From positions 266,279 to 330,278 of the forward strand of contig NW_004451410.1 of assembly GCF_000321225.1 (NCBI RefSeq): a stretch of DNA of 64,000 nt, given 5' to 3'. This DNA comes from Odobenus rosmarus divergens. Its lineage: Eukaryota; Chordata; Mammalia; Carnivora; Odobenidae. This document shows positions 11,168 to 21,679 of the stretch, one piece after another. The translations under genes and the position numbers were made by a program. The stretch's first letter is position 1, and each line of letters opens with the position of its first letter. The notes beneath the pieces are model-generated. The model was given only the letters and a program-made list of their open reading frames with translations, did not search any database and was not told the DNA's origin.

Positions 11168-11366
11168 TTTTTTTTTTGAAGATTTTATTTATTTATTTGA
11201 CAGGGAGAGACACAGCGAGAGAAGGAACACAAGCAGCGGGGAGTGGGAGAGGGAGAAGCAGGCTTCCCGCCGAGCAGGGAGCCCGATGCGGGGCTCGATC
11301 CCAGGACCCTGGGACCATGACCTGAGCGGAAGGCGGACAGTTAACGACTGAGCCACCCAGGCAGCC
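11168..11366 (-). mobile_element. Can-SINE, younger subtype, reverse strand, 12-bp TSD
   Basis: T-run, GAAGATTTTATTTATTTATT, GA-rich body, CCGATGCGGGGCTCGATCCC and head CGACTGAGCCACCCAGGC. The target-site duplication CATGACATTTCT is perfect at 11156-11167 and 11367-11378. Overlapping frames in this stretch are translations of the SINE and not genes. Confidence 0.96.
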
Positions 11367-11378
11367 CATGACATTTCT

Positions 11379-11999
11379 CTTTAATGAGTGGGTGTTTTGT
11401 GACTGTAAGATGTCAGTCACTCTGTTACATCAAGGGCTTACATTTCACCTTGTCTAATAATGTTGTCATTCTCACTCTCCTTCTGTTTCCATTATTGTCC
11501 AAGAACTATTTTCTCATCTTTTATTTCTAATCTTGGCTTTATACCTTCCATTGTATTCATTTTACTTTCTGGTTTCCCTTTTTCTTTTTCTTCTGTCACT
11601 GGTTTGCTCAAGTAAATACTCATGTCCCTATTGATTATTATTTATGTAAAATGTTCTCCTGTCCTCTGACACTTTCCCATGAGTGACCTCTAGTAAGACT
11701 CACTATCAAACACACATTTGTTTTGTGTTGTACGAAAACCAGCCATCGGGGATGTCCCTCCACCAGGCATTCTGTCCTCCCTTCTTCTTCTGCCCCTGCC
11801 CCTGTGGCTGTGTCAGAGGAAATCTTCGGGATATTTTTGCTCCCTCCTCTCCTCCCCTAAATGAGAACCTTCACTGATTCTTTGCGTTCCTGTACCATCG
11901 CTCCCAACACCGACTTCAAGGTTCTAATGATGTAATTTAATACTTTTAATGCTTTTGTTTCTGGACGGCTAGATTTTCTTTTTAAATCTTGAATGTAAT
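11379..11999 (-). other. AT-rich sequence, possible continuation of the ancient L1/HAL1-like relic
   Basis: TC/AT-rich plus strand similar in texture to antisense L1, but without phrases strong enough for a firm match. No gene seen. Confidence 0.35.
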
Positions 12000-12242
12000 T
12001 ATTTATTTTTAATTCAATTTTATTTTATTTTAAATTCCAGTATAGTTACCATACAGAGTTATATTAGATTCAGGTGTACAGTCTAGTGATTCAACACTTC
12101 ATACATCACCCGGCGCACATCAGCAGTGCACTCCTTCATCCCGGTCACCTGTTTCCCCCTGCCCCCCACCCACCTCCCCTCTGGTGACCATCAGGGTGCT
12201 CTCTAGAGTCAAGAGTCTGTTTCTTGGTTTGTCTCTCTCTCT
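12000..12242 (-). mobile_element. L1 3' end, reverse strand, 5'-truncated
   Basis: TTAAATTCCAGTATAGTTAC, ATTAGATTCAGGTGTACAG, TCAACACTTCATACATCACC, GTGCACTCCTTCATCCC and CAAGAGTCTGTTTCTTGG are the complement of a carnivore L1 3' UTR (ending 'gtaactatactggaatttaaaataaa'). The tail side is at the left. I could not fix a target-site duplication. Confidence 0.88.
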
Positions 12243-13356
12243 TTTATTATTTCCTTTGCTTGTAGATTTTTAATAACAACTGCAGGATTATTCTTGCTAA
12301 CTTCTGCTCCCTCCTCCTTTTAATCCTCTCCCACATGAAGTGCTCTGTCATGGTTCATTTATTGTTTAGCTAGAGTCTGTTTTTGTGCATGGTCTACAGA
12401 TGGGGTTTATGAATGATACAACCTCTGGATCCTGAATATGTGTAAATTTCACTCACCCTGGCAGTTGATGGTATCTTTGCTGCGTAGAGGGATCCTGGAA
12501 GAGGAACTTCTTCTTGGAAGTCTATGCATATTATCTGAGGAAATTTCAGAGCTACAGATGAGCCATTTCTAACCTTTCAGTTTTTCCCTCATAGGTAACC
12601 TGTTCATTCTTTCTTAGAATATGAAGGTTTTTCTCTTTGTTCCTGAGCATCAGAAAGCTAACCGGAAAATGTCCATGTGTGTTCTGTATATCAGTCTTGG
12701 ATGAACCTCAGGAACACATTTAACTCTACAGACTCAAGTCCTACTTAATTCAGGGAAATATTCTGCTATTATTTGCTCAATTATTGCACTTCCTCCAGGT
12801 CTTTCCACAACAGATGTTTTTTGTGTGTTACACTGCCAGGTCTGTCCTCTTCATCTCTCTTTATATTTTTTTCTATGTTTTGAGATATTCTCTCCTTAGT
12901 CTTCTCAGCACTAATTCTGTCCTCACCAGTACTTTTTCTTTAATATCACACTTTTAGTTCTGAAAGTCTTGTGTGCCATAATAAATCTCCTTATATGCTC
13001 TAATTATTTTCGTCATTTCACTTGTCATCAATTCTTTCTTTTCCTGCTTGTTTGTCACTTTGTCTGTTTTTACCCACTCACTGGGGCTCAGATAAAGCTG
13101 TGGAGAGACTTCAAGTGAGAGCAATTACTCCTATAACAGAGTGAATGCCTGTATGTGTGCACATGGGTGTGCACGCATGTGTGTGCAGAAATCCAGGTCT
13201 GCCCCAGTCAGTTGGCAGAGTTCCAGCAGGGAAGCTGAAGTCCTTTGTCCGTGGTACCAGGAAGAAACATCTCCCCTCCCTGCTCTCCTTAGTCCACAGC
13301 CTAGAGAAGGGTAAATGGAATAGACTTGGCCCACACACTCAATAATTCTGCTTTCT
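12243..13356. other. AT-rich DNA, probably ancient L1/HAL1-like antisense, then unique sequence
   Basis: Up to about 13060 the plus strand resembles antisense fossil L1/HAL1 (for example ACACTTTTAGTTCTGAAAGT). From about 13080 it looks unique, with a TG/CA-alternating patch near 13148-13185. Frames at 13111-13345 are mutual shadows without motifs. Confidence 0.35.
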
Positions 13357-13370
13357 AAAAGTGTAGCAGA

Positions 13371-13572
13371 AGGGTGCCTCTGTGGCTCAGTCAGTTAGGC
13401 GTCTGACTCTTGATTTCAGTTCAGGTCATGATCTCAGGGCATGAGATCAAGCCCAGGGTCACGGGCTTTGAGCTCAGTGCGGAGTCTGTGTGAGATTCTC
13501 TCTCTCTTTGCCCCTCACCCTGCTCTCTCTCTCTCTCTAAATAAATCTTCACAAATTAAGAAGTAAAAAAAT
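13371..13572 (+). mobile_element. Can-SINE, older subtype, 14-bp near-perfect TSD
   Basis: Head GGGTGCCTCTGTGGCTCAGT, CAGTTAGGCGTCTGACTC, then TTGATTTCAGTTCAGGTCAT, CT tract and tail. The duplication AAAAGTG[T/C]AGCAGA occurs at 13357-13370 and 13573-13586 with one mismatch. The wording is the older subtype, like the copy at 6605. Confidence 0.95.
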
Positions 13573-13586
13573 AAAAGTGCAGCAGA

Positions 13587-14180
13587 TCTCTTTAGGGATT
13601 CGTGGACATGGGCAAGTTCTAGCCATCTTCTGAGAAATTCACAGATCCTTAAAAGCTAAGATTTCTCCATGATCCACCAAATCCCCACTCCAGTGATCTC
13701 TGCCCCCAAAATGGGACTGTCTAGGCCCTGGCACAGCCTGAGCCTCACTCATATCTTTTGGGCCACTCCTTCTGATACCCCCCCCAACTATTTGGCTTGG
13801 AAAAGTTGGTCAATTGTGAATAGTTAGGAAAGGAGGGCATTAGGATACATTCAAACTTCCATCTTCCCAGAATCTTGACAGTGTGTGCTTCAGCAAGCCC
13901 TGGTGTACAGCTAGAGACAGATCGGGAATTAGAGCAAAAACACAAAAGGTCCCAGAAAGGTAGTACATACATGTTGAACTATAGGGAGAATATTATAAAA
14001 AGGGCAAACATAAAGATAAAACATTTATGATTTACCCAGAGCAATTAGGGAAGAAATATATAAATTACATAAATAAATTTTAAAAACCTCTGTAGACTTT
14101 GCATTGTCCCATCTGTTTAGGATCCAGTAAGCCATTGTGAATATCTGAAATATGGCAGAGCTATTTCATATATATATATA
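13587..14180. other. Unique sequence ending in a TA run at the gap
   Basis: No gene or clear repeat. The last bases before the gap are a (TA)n run, so the assembly probably failed in a longer low-complexity tract. Confidence 0.5.
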
Positions 14181-14230
14181 NNNNNNNNNNNNNNNNNNNN
14201 NNNNNNNNNNNNNNNNNNNNNNNNNNNNNN
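14181..14230. other. Assembly gap (50 N)
   Basis: Exactly 50 undetermined bases, between a (TA)n run and an L1 relic. The true length is unknown, since round gap sizes are often placeholders. Confidence 0.99.
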
Positions 14231-14365
14231 TACCTTTCTCTGTCTGGTTTATTTTACTTAATATAATGACCTCTAGGCTCATCCCTGTTGTTGCAAATAT
14301 TAGAATTTCCTTCTTTTACAAGGCTGGATAACATCCCAGTGTGTGTGTGTGTGTGTGTGTGTTGT
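14231..14365 (-). mobile_element. L1 ORF2 C-terminal relic, reverse strand, with (TG)n expansion
   Basis: TACTTAATATAATGACCTCT, TTGTTGCAAATATTAGAATT, CCTTCTTTTACAAGGCTGG and ATAACATCCCAGTGTG are the complement of the end of L1 ORF2 (the region encoding the TMEYYSAIK-like motif). At the 'caatgg' site the sequence passes into (GT)n at about 14339-14362. The 3' UTR is missing, probably partly in the gap. Confidence 0.8.
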
Positions 14366-14541
14366 GTATCTATATATCTATATATCACACCTCAAATCTG
14401 TCATGTATTTTATTCAGTGCTTTTAATATTACAGGTGGTTTTTAATATATATATATATATATATCTATATATCTATATATCAAGCCTCAAATCTGTCATG
14501 TATTTTATTCAGTGCTTTTAATATTACAGGTGGTTTTTAAT
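14366..14541. repeat. 95-bp tandem duplication with TA spacer
   Basis: A block containing CTATATATCTATATATCA, then CCTCAAATCTGTCATGTATT, TTATTCAGTGCTTTTAATAT and TACAGGTGGTTTTTAAT occurs twice, offset by 95 bp (for example CTCAAATCTG at 14391 and 14486). The copies are nearly identical and separated by a short (AT)n run. Confidence 0.95.
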
Positions 14542-16165
14542 TTAGACCTACAATGTCACTTAATTTCCTGAAAGGCTAAAATTTGGCTAATAGCTGTTAG
14601 CAGAACACTTCTAAGTTATCTAAATCGCAAGAAGACAGAAAAATCAGGAGTATTGTCAGAATGTTTGTTTTTGCTAAGAGACCTCATTTCACCCCTTAAT
14701 TCCATCCATCATGTCTAAGTGCTTTTTTATGAGACAGAAGAGTCAACATTTACCTGGAGCTGAAGAACACCCTTTGATTTTCATCTGGAATTGAAAGAGA
14801 AGTCATTTGTCACGAAGAATAATTGAAAAGTTAATCAATTCAAAATCCCTCACATTTTTTAAGGTTTGAGCTGGCATTTTTCCTTCACATCTATGGAATA
14901 AAACCCTAATTATACTGGTTGCAAATGATATTTTATGACTTTTAATCAAAAACTCAGCCTTAGAAGACAACAGCTTATAATAAAAGTGACCTGTCCCAGT
15001 TTCTATTATTATTTTGATGAGAGCTGCCTTTCAACCCATAGGAATCAAATAGCCAGAAAGCCTTTTTTCCAATGTTCATTTAAATTTTAAAAAACTGAGA
15101 ACATTTTCGTTGTTCACAATAAAACAGGGTTCCTTCTTGACTAGAAAAGAAATCCAAGGGCATTCAGCAGAAACCAGAGCAGAACAATGTGATCCCCTGA
15201 ACTTAACAGAACATCAGTAGATTCAGGCAGAGTAGGAGAAAGTGTGGACAGCCAAGTAAGGAGCTGAGGAGGTCAAGAATATAATGTAACCAAAATATCA
15301 GTGGCTTGACCAGTGTGCTAGGAGTCCTTATCAGGAGTGGAAGCAAAATGGCTTGCAACTAGGTTGAGCACCAAAGCCCAAGAAAAAGCTGACCAGGCTG
15401 TCAATGGGGGGAGCACCATGGACAACTCCAACTGACCTCTCCTTTCAAGCCTGCTATCTGGGCCTGACCAAGCAAAGCCTGAGAATTCTTTCTGAGGTCT
15501 CTTAGGAGCAAGTATTAGTCCACAATGAAGGACCTACGCCTCATGCATGGAGTCCTCAGTTGACAAGTTGGGTGGCTGATTTCTAGCCCAAGAGTTGATG
15601 CCAGGGTTCTGTCCCTCTCTAGGGTTATGTCTTGGGTCTCTGTAAAGCTCCAGCTCTTTTTCCTTTATTTAAACAACAAAGGAGACCATCCAAATATGGT
15701 CTGCATATTTAAATGCACAGAAAATTCTGATAAATTCCAGAAAGTATAGGAAATTGAAGGAATCACAATTATGAACAACATATATCAAAGCTCTTTTCCT
15801 CCTTTAAAATATGGGCTCTGGGACAAACGGGTGCTTTCTTCTCAGTCATCATGACCCAGGGCCTTTTTAACAGCAAGCCTCTGTGTAAAGAACCAACAGA
15901 CTGCAATGTGTGAGAGGGACAAGAGCCTTAGGAAACCCACATGGCTGCGCTGGGAGGTGTTAGACCCTGTTATCACCCCCATACCCTAATCTGCTGAAAC
16001 TCCAAGGCTTTGCTTGCTTCATCTCATCTATCTCAAGAACAAGAGCCAGCCATGACTAAGCCTGGTAATGTTTAGGATCCTGTGCCACTGGGGGTCCTGC
16101 CCTAAGCCCTTTATTCTGTACGGTGAGGTAAGCATTCATCACTTCCCAGATAGCACCATACTGCA
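14542..16165. other. Unique sequence, no gene seen
   Basis: About 1.6 kb with no recognised repeat. The part at 14560-15080 is moderately AT-rich, free of known interspersed repeats, and could include conserved non-coding sequence, but that needs alignment. No splice-flanked frame is persuasive. Confidence 0.45.
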
Positions 16166-16470
16166 GTGTTTGTACATGCTATTGCCTCTGTATGAATAAC
16201 CCCTTCCTCAACCTCCTCCCCATCCATCCCTGGCTGACTCTTATCAGTGTAGAAGCCATTTCCCCCAGGAAGTCTGTCTTGGTGGGTGCCCCCTTATGTG
16301 TTCCTCATCTGAACATAGGGTAGCGTTTATTATATATAGTATGTAATTGCTCTTTTAATGGTCAACCTGCCCACTAGACTGCAAAGTCTTTGAAAGTAAG
16401 AATTATACCTCTTCTGAGTACCTTCCATTGTACCTGGCTAATAAGTACTTACATTTATTGAAGGAATGAA
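16166..16470 (+). mobile_element. L2 LINE 3' end
   Basis: GTACATGCTATTGCCTCTGT, CCCCAGGAAGTCTGTCTTGG, CCCACTAGACTGCAAAGTCT, CTTCCATTGTACCTGGCTAA and ACATTTATTGAAGGAATGAA follow the order of the L2 3' consensus ('...agactgtgagctcc...cagtgcctggcacatagtaggcgctcaataaatgtttgttgaatgaa'). Confidence 0.75.
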
Positions 16471-17000
16471 CCTTTTCTGTCTATCTCAAATAGTTTTCCC
16501 TTCTAAGATAATCATAATATCATTATTTTTCATATCCTGTCTGTAGTCCACAGGCAGAAAATGGCAATGATTTTGACTTCAAGTTAGAGTTGAATTGGGA
16601 CTTTGGGGGTGTGACTGTAGTAGATAAAACACATTTGTTGCTGTGGTAGTTGGATGCCATCATAATGAGGATTTCTCTACTTACAGCACATTCTATTGCT
16701 ATAAAAGTTCGTATCCCAAATCTATTCCTTCATATCACCTTGACCCCTCTAAGTGTTCTCACAAAGGCCCTGTGCCTTACACAAAGCCGAGAAAACTCTG
16801 AAAAATCTCTAATGGATCTTTCAGGAAGAATTGGCTTTGGAAAGGTGATGTTTTGTGTACCGTAAGGGTTTTTTTTTTTTAATAAAAAACTTTTCATTTC
16901 AGATTTATTGTGACATAAATTATTGTCCTCAATTGTAGGTTATTTGTTACCTAAAGCACACTATTAAATTAAATGGCTCAGCAAGATCCTCCATGATGTA
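16471..17000. other. Unique sequence
   Basis: No gene recognised. A T-run lies at about 16868-16880. The frame at 16650-16865 has no domain. Confidence 0.45.
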
Positions 17001-17308
17001 CAGTTGACCCTTGGACAAAGGTAGGGGTTAGAGCCAACCCCTCTGCAGTCAGAAATTTGCATATAACTTTTGACTTCCTGAAAACTTAACTACTAATAGC
17101 CTACTGTTGACCAGAAGCCTTACCAATAACATATACAGTGGATTAACACATATTTTGTACGTTATACGTATTATATATTGTATTCTTACAATAAAGTAAG
17201 CTGGAGGAAAGAAATGTTAAAAAAATCACACAATACTGTATTTATAGAAAAAATCCCCGTATAAGTGGACCTGCGTAGTTCAAACTTGTGTTGTTCTAGG
17301 GTCAACTG
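17001..17308. mobile_element. Tigger-type (mariner/Tc1) non-autonomous DNA transposon relic
   Basis: The left end CAGTTGACCCTTGGACAAAG and right end TTGTTCTAGGGTCAACTG are inverted terminal repeats with a few mismatches. A TA dinucleotide precedes the left end, as expected for this superfamily. The inner sequence includes CCGTATAAGTGGACCTGCGT, close to the Tigger2/MER28-like wording 'gggtccacttatacgcag' on the other strand. At 308 bp it cannot encode a transposase. The exact subfamily name is uncertain. Confidence 0.8.
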
Positions 17309-17500
17309 TCCTGTATTACCTCATTCATCCAAGGACTTATTTCAATCTTTAGCTCACTTGTGAGTGTAGATAGTACTTCTAAGAAACTTTGTGATACACA
17401 CATCACAAATCCCTGGACCATCTGCGACTTCCCTCTGCAGCCTCAATGCCATCCTCAGAGCCTGACAAGCTTTCTGGGATGTGTCCACACACAAGTTTTA
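17309..17500. other. Short unique sequence
   Basis: Nothing recognised between the Tigger-like element and the next SINE. Confidence 0.4.
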
Positions 17501-17512
17501 AACAGAGAAAAC

Positions 17513-17720
17513 AGGGGCGCTTGGGTGGCTCAGTCGGTTAAGCGTCTGCCTCAGCTCAGGTCACGATCCCAGGGTCCTGGGATCGAGCCCCGTGTCGGGC
17601 TCCCTGCTCGGCGGGGGGCCTGCTTCTCCTTTTCCCTCTGCTGCTGTCTGCTACTATACTCCCTCTCTCTCTCTCTCTCTCTCTCAAATTAATAAATAAA
17701 TAATCTAAAAAAATAAAAAC
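17513..17720 (+). mobile_element. Can-SINE, younger subtype, perfect 12-bp TSD
   Basis: GGGGCGCTTGGGTGGCTCAG, GTCGGTTAAGCGTCTGCC, CACGATCCCAGGGTCCTGGG, CT tract (17662-17684) and AAATAAATAA tail. The duplication AACAGAGAAAAC is perfect at 17501-17512 and 17721-17732. Frames overlapping it are translated SINE. Confidence 0.97.
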
Positions 17721-17732
17721 AACAGAGAAAAC

Positions 17733-18239
17733 CAAGTGACACATTGTGGATTCTGAATTCTGCTGGGGAGCTTCTTTAGCTTGCAAGTGGGGACGACTAG
17801 AAAAGCTAGGAATTGGGATGAGAGGGAAGGCGGCGCCTACCAAGTGCAGATGGCCGTAGTCATGATAGGCTGCACTGAGAATTATCCTCGCCATAAACAC
17901 AAGCCCAAAATTAGATAACACTGAAGGAATAGTAAATTTAAAATGACGCCTATATATCCTTAATACTAAAGTTTCTTTAAGCGTGAATCAAAGTCCTTTC
18001 TTTCCCAAATTGTCTGAGAAAAAGAGCCTCAGTATTAGAATGAGTTTGCTGCCTGCAAAGAAACAATTTGTTAAACCAATAATCAGCCTTCGGGGGGCTT
18101 CTGTAATAGAGTCTCATTAAGCAGTAACACCTAGGCTTGTCTGACCTATTTTTTGTACTTTTCACAAAAAGATGATTCGTAATAAAGCGAGAACTTAGAG
18201 CCCAAATGTACCTACAGTTGACCTATCCTTCTGGGGATG
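17733..18239. other. Unique sequence
   Basis: No gene or firm repeat recognised. Confidence 0.45.
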
Positions 18240-18832
18240 TCTCAGAGGAACATCAGGCCTGTGCCCTGTGCCCCCAACACGTCATCGTCAATCCAGCCCT
18301 GCTCTCCATTCAAGTCTGCCTTCCTTGGAGCCAGAGTGCTCTCCAAAATGCAAATCCGGCCGTACTACCCCCATGAGGATCATGGCTCCTCAGACAAAGA
18401 CATGCCCTCCATTCCTGGCATCTGCCCCCTGCCCCTCACCTCCTCCCGGCTCCGTTTGCTCTTTGCACTCCCCCCCACCCACGCATGGACCGCTCTCAGT
18501 CTGGGTGCTCTCACAGACTCAGCGTGAGGCTGAATCCAATCCAGCCCCTGTTTCCTGGCTTAATCACTGTCTCATCAGACAACCTGCCCTGCCCCTCCTG
18601 ACTCAGCCAAACAGCCCTGCTGTAGGTCTCACGAAATCATATGCTCTCTCTGATGCTCTTGTCACCCTTATAATGTTACTTATGTATTTATGTGGCTGTT
18701 TGATTGCCTCACCCATTAAACAATAAACCTCATGGGGATCAGGGACCATATTTTTGCCGTTCATCACTGAAGGCCCAACACCTAAAATTGCCTGGAACAT
18801 AGTAGGTGCTCAGTGAATGCGTCTTCAATTTA
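18240..18832 (+). mobile_element. L2 LINE 3' region
   Basis: CCAGAGTGCTCTCCAAAATG, CAAATCCGGCCGTACTACC, ACCCATTAAACAATAAACCT, CATGGGGATCAGGGACCATA, GCCTGGAACATAGTAGGTGC and TCAGTGAATGCG follow the L2 3' consensus in order. The open frame of 152 codons within it (18268-18726) is a by-product of the low stop density of L2 here. It has no L2 polymerase motif and I do not call it a gene. Confidence 0.8.
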
Positions 18833-20177
18833 AAAAAAAAGGAGAAAACAGAGAAGGGGGGGACAGGGAGCGAGGGAGAGAAAGGGAAGGGAAAGAAGAC
18901 ACCAAGACTTACAGAAAATAAACCAATATGCGCTAGTATTCAATGAAACTGGAATTTAGGGTGCAACTGATGGTGTTGGAGGGAAGCCTCAATATTCCAA
19001 GGCTGTTGTCTATTCACTGACCACATGGGTGGTCAACCCTCTTGGGAGTCAGGGCGTTGCTTCCCTGGAGGTCCTTCTACAAAGGAAGAAGGAGCTACGT
19101 TCCTGCCTCAATGTTATGTCAAATATGAGCAATGGAGTCGCCGTTGAACCCTCTGAAGTGGGCCCTCCTGCATTTCTGAGCAAGGAGGTGGGTGCCGTTC
19201 ACAGCCCAGAAGCTCTGCTCTAGGGAACAGATCACTTCCAAGTGGGTTGTCATCGGAAGTCCATCAGTTTTTGGCAATACACTTTTCCCGGCCGGTTCTC
19301 CCAGTCCCCCTCCACCTTCAGTGTTGACACTTAATGCTTCAGTGATCAGTCTCCCAAACAGTGTCATTGACCACTTTCACTGAGTATCTAGCCACCTCCG
19401 GAAACCAGAGGCAGTAAGGGACACCGACTTAGACGAGAATCTGTTCCGTCATCAGCAAGCCATGGGAAGGGAGAGACACGCTCAGCTGTGTGATAGCATA
19501 CTGAGTAACTATAACGAAAAGTAATTATTTGCACATAAATCTCTTAGGGCTGTGCCAGGCACACAGTAAGTGCTCAGTACAGTTATGTACAAGGCCTTCA
19601 GAAATTCCATCTCTGAGAAAGTTGTGGCCTTCTTGGAAGGAGTTTGAATTCTTTTCTCAGCTCGGGTGGAACACTGCCCACAACATGCTACATGAATGAA
19701 AACACCCTTACCGTGTTCTAGTCGTCCCGCAGGAGGAAAGCAGCTGCACCCTACATAGCCGCGCCTCCTTCCGACGTGCTGACGGGGGCAGAGACCCCAG
19801 CAGCCAGTCAGCGACTTCTGCTATTTCTGAATCTCTGCCTGAGGTTGGAGACAGTGTGTGCTCGGGTTCCTGGGTGCTCCTGATGTGTGTGCCGTGGTGG
19901 GAAGTACTCACCCATTCTCGCTGGGTCTCCTCAGTCCGATGGCATGGCCAGGCCCCCGGGCAGATGTCCCGCCACCATCATTTCATCCCAGCACTTCCAG
20001 CAGTTCCCACAGGACCTGGAATGACTGTATCAGTGAATAAAAATATTAGGAGTGTTTCTGCCTCCCAGATGTCTTCATTTAGTGTCCACATGTTTTAAAA
20101 TGTCTGCTTCCAGGACCAACTTCCTCAAGGCTTTTCTGATAGACTGACGCACTAAACTTCCAAGACCTAACAAACTC
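18833..20177. other. Unique sequence with a MIR tail relic
   Basis: A purine-rich patch occupies about 18830-18895. CTGTGCCAGGCACACAGTAA GTGCTCAGTA at about 19550-19580 is a MIR 3' fragment. The frames at 18945-20100 overlap on both strands without motifs. Confidence 0.5.
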
Positions 20178-21228
20178 CAGGTTTCATCAATTTGAGCTAA
20201 AAAATAAAATAAAATAATAATAACGTCTCGTGCATGGCCCTTGCTTCCGTGGCTCTTCCGCAGATAAGACTCCGCTCATCTCAGCATTTGGCCCAGGCTC
20301 TTACCTCTGGTCTCAAGCTGAGAACGTGTGCGGCCAGTTGAACCCGTCCTTGCTGGTGAAGACTTTCTTTTACCTGCCTCTAAACGTGAAGAGAGGGTGT
20401 AGATACAAAGTTAGAAAAGCAGAGAAAAGAATCGAGGGGTTTTTATTCTTAAATAACTAAAGAGAAGTTTATAAATGTTAAGATACTCTCAAAATAGTTC
20501 TCTCGTCCTTGTGATCAAGTCTCTCTAATCACCGGGAGACCTTATGGATTTAAATAGGTTTTGATGAGTCAATAAATGAGAAACTTTACTCCTAAATAAT
20601 ACCTCTCCACAAACAGAAATAAGATATGAAGGGACAAATATTATGTGGCGTTAAAGTATTACAGGTTGTACACATTCATTTTGTATAAAATAAAAGCTAT
20701 TTGTAACAAGGGAGAAATTGTTCCGTAAGGGTTGTCCTATGGGAGAAGGACCTGAAGCAACTGATATTTTAAAGCCCAGTGTAAACAAAACAAAAAGAAA
20801 ACAGAGCAAGTTCCTACCTAAACACAGACAGTAATGTACAAGCCCATGAAAGGATCTTAACAATTACTTGTACTATGTAAAGCCACGGGTTAATTATTCA
20901 GAGTATAAACTGAGGTAAAGTGTACATTGATAGAAGCCATACCTTACAGAGGTCACTCTATTGCTAACTAGCAACAGACTCATTATTATACATCCACAAG
21001 AGACGTAGAAACACACAAAAATGGCAGGGGTGGGGCAGAAAAGATTTATTTGGGAAGCATTCTGAAACAGTGAACAACAGCCAAAAAGTGAGACCAAAAA
21101 ATGCACAAGTATCATCACAGGAAACCCGAGCAATGGGTGAGGTCGGTGCCCGGGGAACAAAGCTGCGTGTTCAAAACTCAGAAGGTCAGATCGAGATCGT
21201 AAAGCCAAGTTTGTATTAAAAATGTTCT
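20178..21228. other. Unique sequence
   Basis: A (AAAAT)n-like patch lies at about 20198-20222. No gene is recognised. AT-rich frames at 20651-21208 (minus) have hydrophobic stretches but no recognisable family. Confidence 0.45.
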
Positions 21229-21246
21229 CTCAGGCCATTTATTCTT

Positions 21247-21661
21247 TTTTTTTTTTTAAAGATTTTATTTATTTATTTGACAGAGAGAGACGCAGCGAGA
21301 GAGGGAACACCAGCAGGAGGAGTGGGAGAGGGAGAAGCAGGCTTCCCGTCGAGCAGGGAGCCCGATGCGGGACTCAATCCCAGGACCCTGGGAGCATGAC
21401 CTGAGCCGAAGGCAGACGCTTAACGACAGAGCCACCCAGCACCCTAAGCAGTGTTAATTCTTTTTTTTTTTTTTAAGATTTTATTTATTTATTTGACACA
21501 GAGAGAGAGAGAGAACAAGTAGGCAGAGAGGCAGGCAGAGGGAGAGGGAGAAGCAGGCTCCCCGCCGAGCAGGGAGCCCGATGCAGGACTCAATCCCAGG
21601 ACCCTGGGACCATGACCTGAGCCGAAGGCAGACGCTTAACGACTGAGCCACCCAGGAGCCC
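21247..21661 (-). mobile_element. Two tandem Can-SINEs inside one target-site duplication
   Basis: Reading the minus strand, a complete Can-SINE (about 21661 down to 21460) with A-tail is followed by a 16-base spacer (GAATTAACACTGCTTA, 21444-21459). A second complete Can-SINE with its own A-tail follows (about 21443 down to 21247). Both are younger subtype and differ slightly in their GA-rich bodies. The only convincing duplication is CTC[A/G]GGCCATTTATTCTT at 21229-21246 and 21662-21679, one mismatch in 18, which encloses the pair. Neither monomer has its own flanking duplication. Confidence 0.88.
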
Positions 21662-21679
21662 CTCGGGCCATTTATTCTT

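Noticed and set aside
17513..17720. tRNA-like head of Can-SINEs as possible tRNA genes
   Set aside because: The tRNA-Lys similarity is part of the SINE. The bodies, CT tracts, tails and target-site duplications show retroposons.
18268..18726. 152-codon plus-strand open frame
   Set aside because: Entirely within an L2 3' region.
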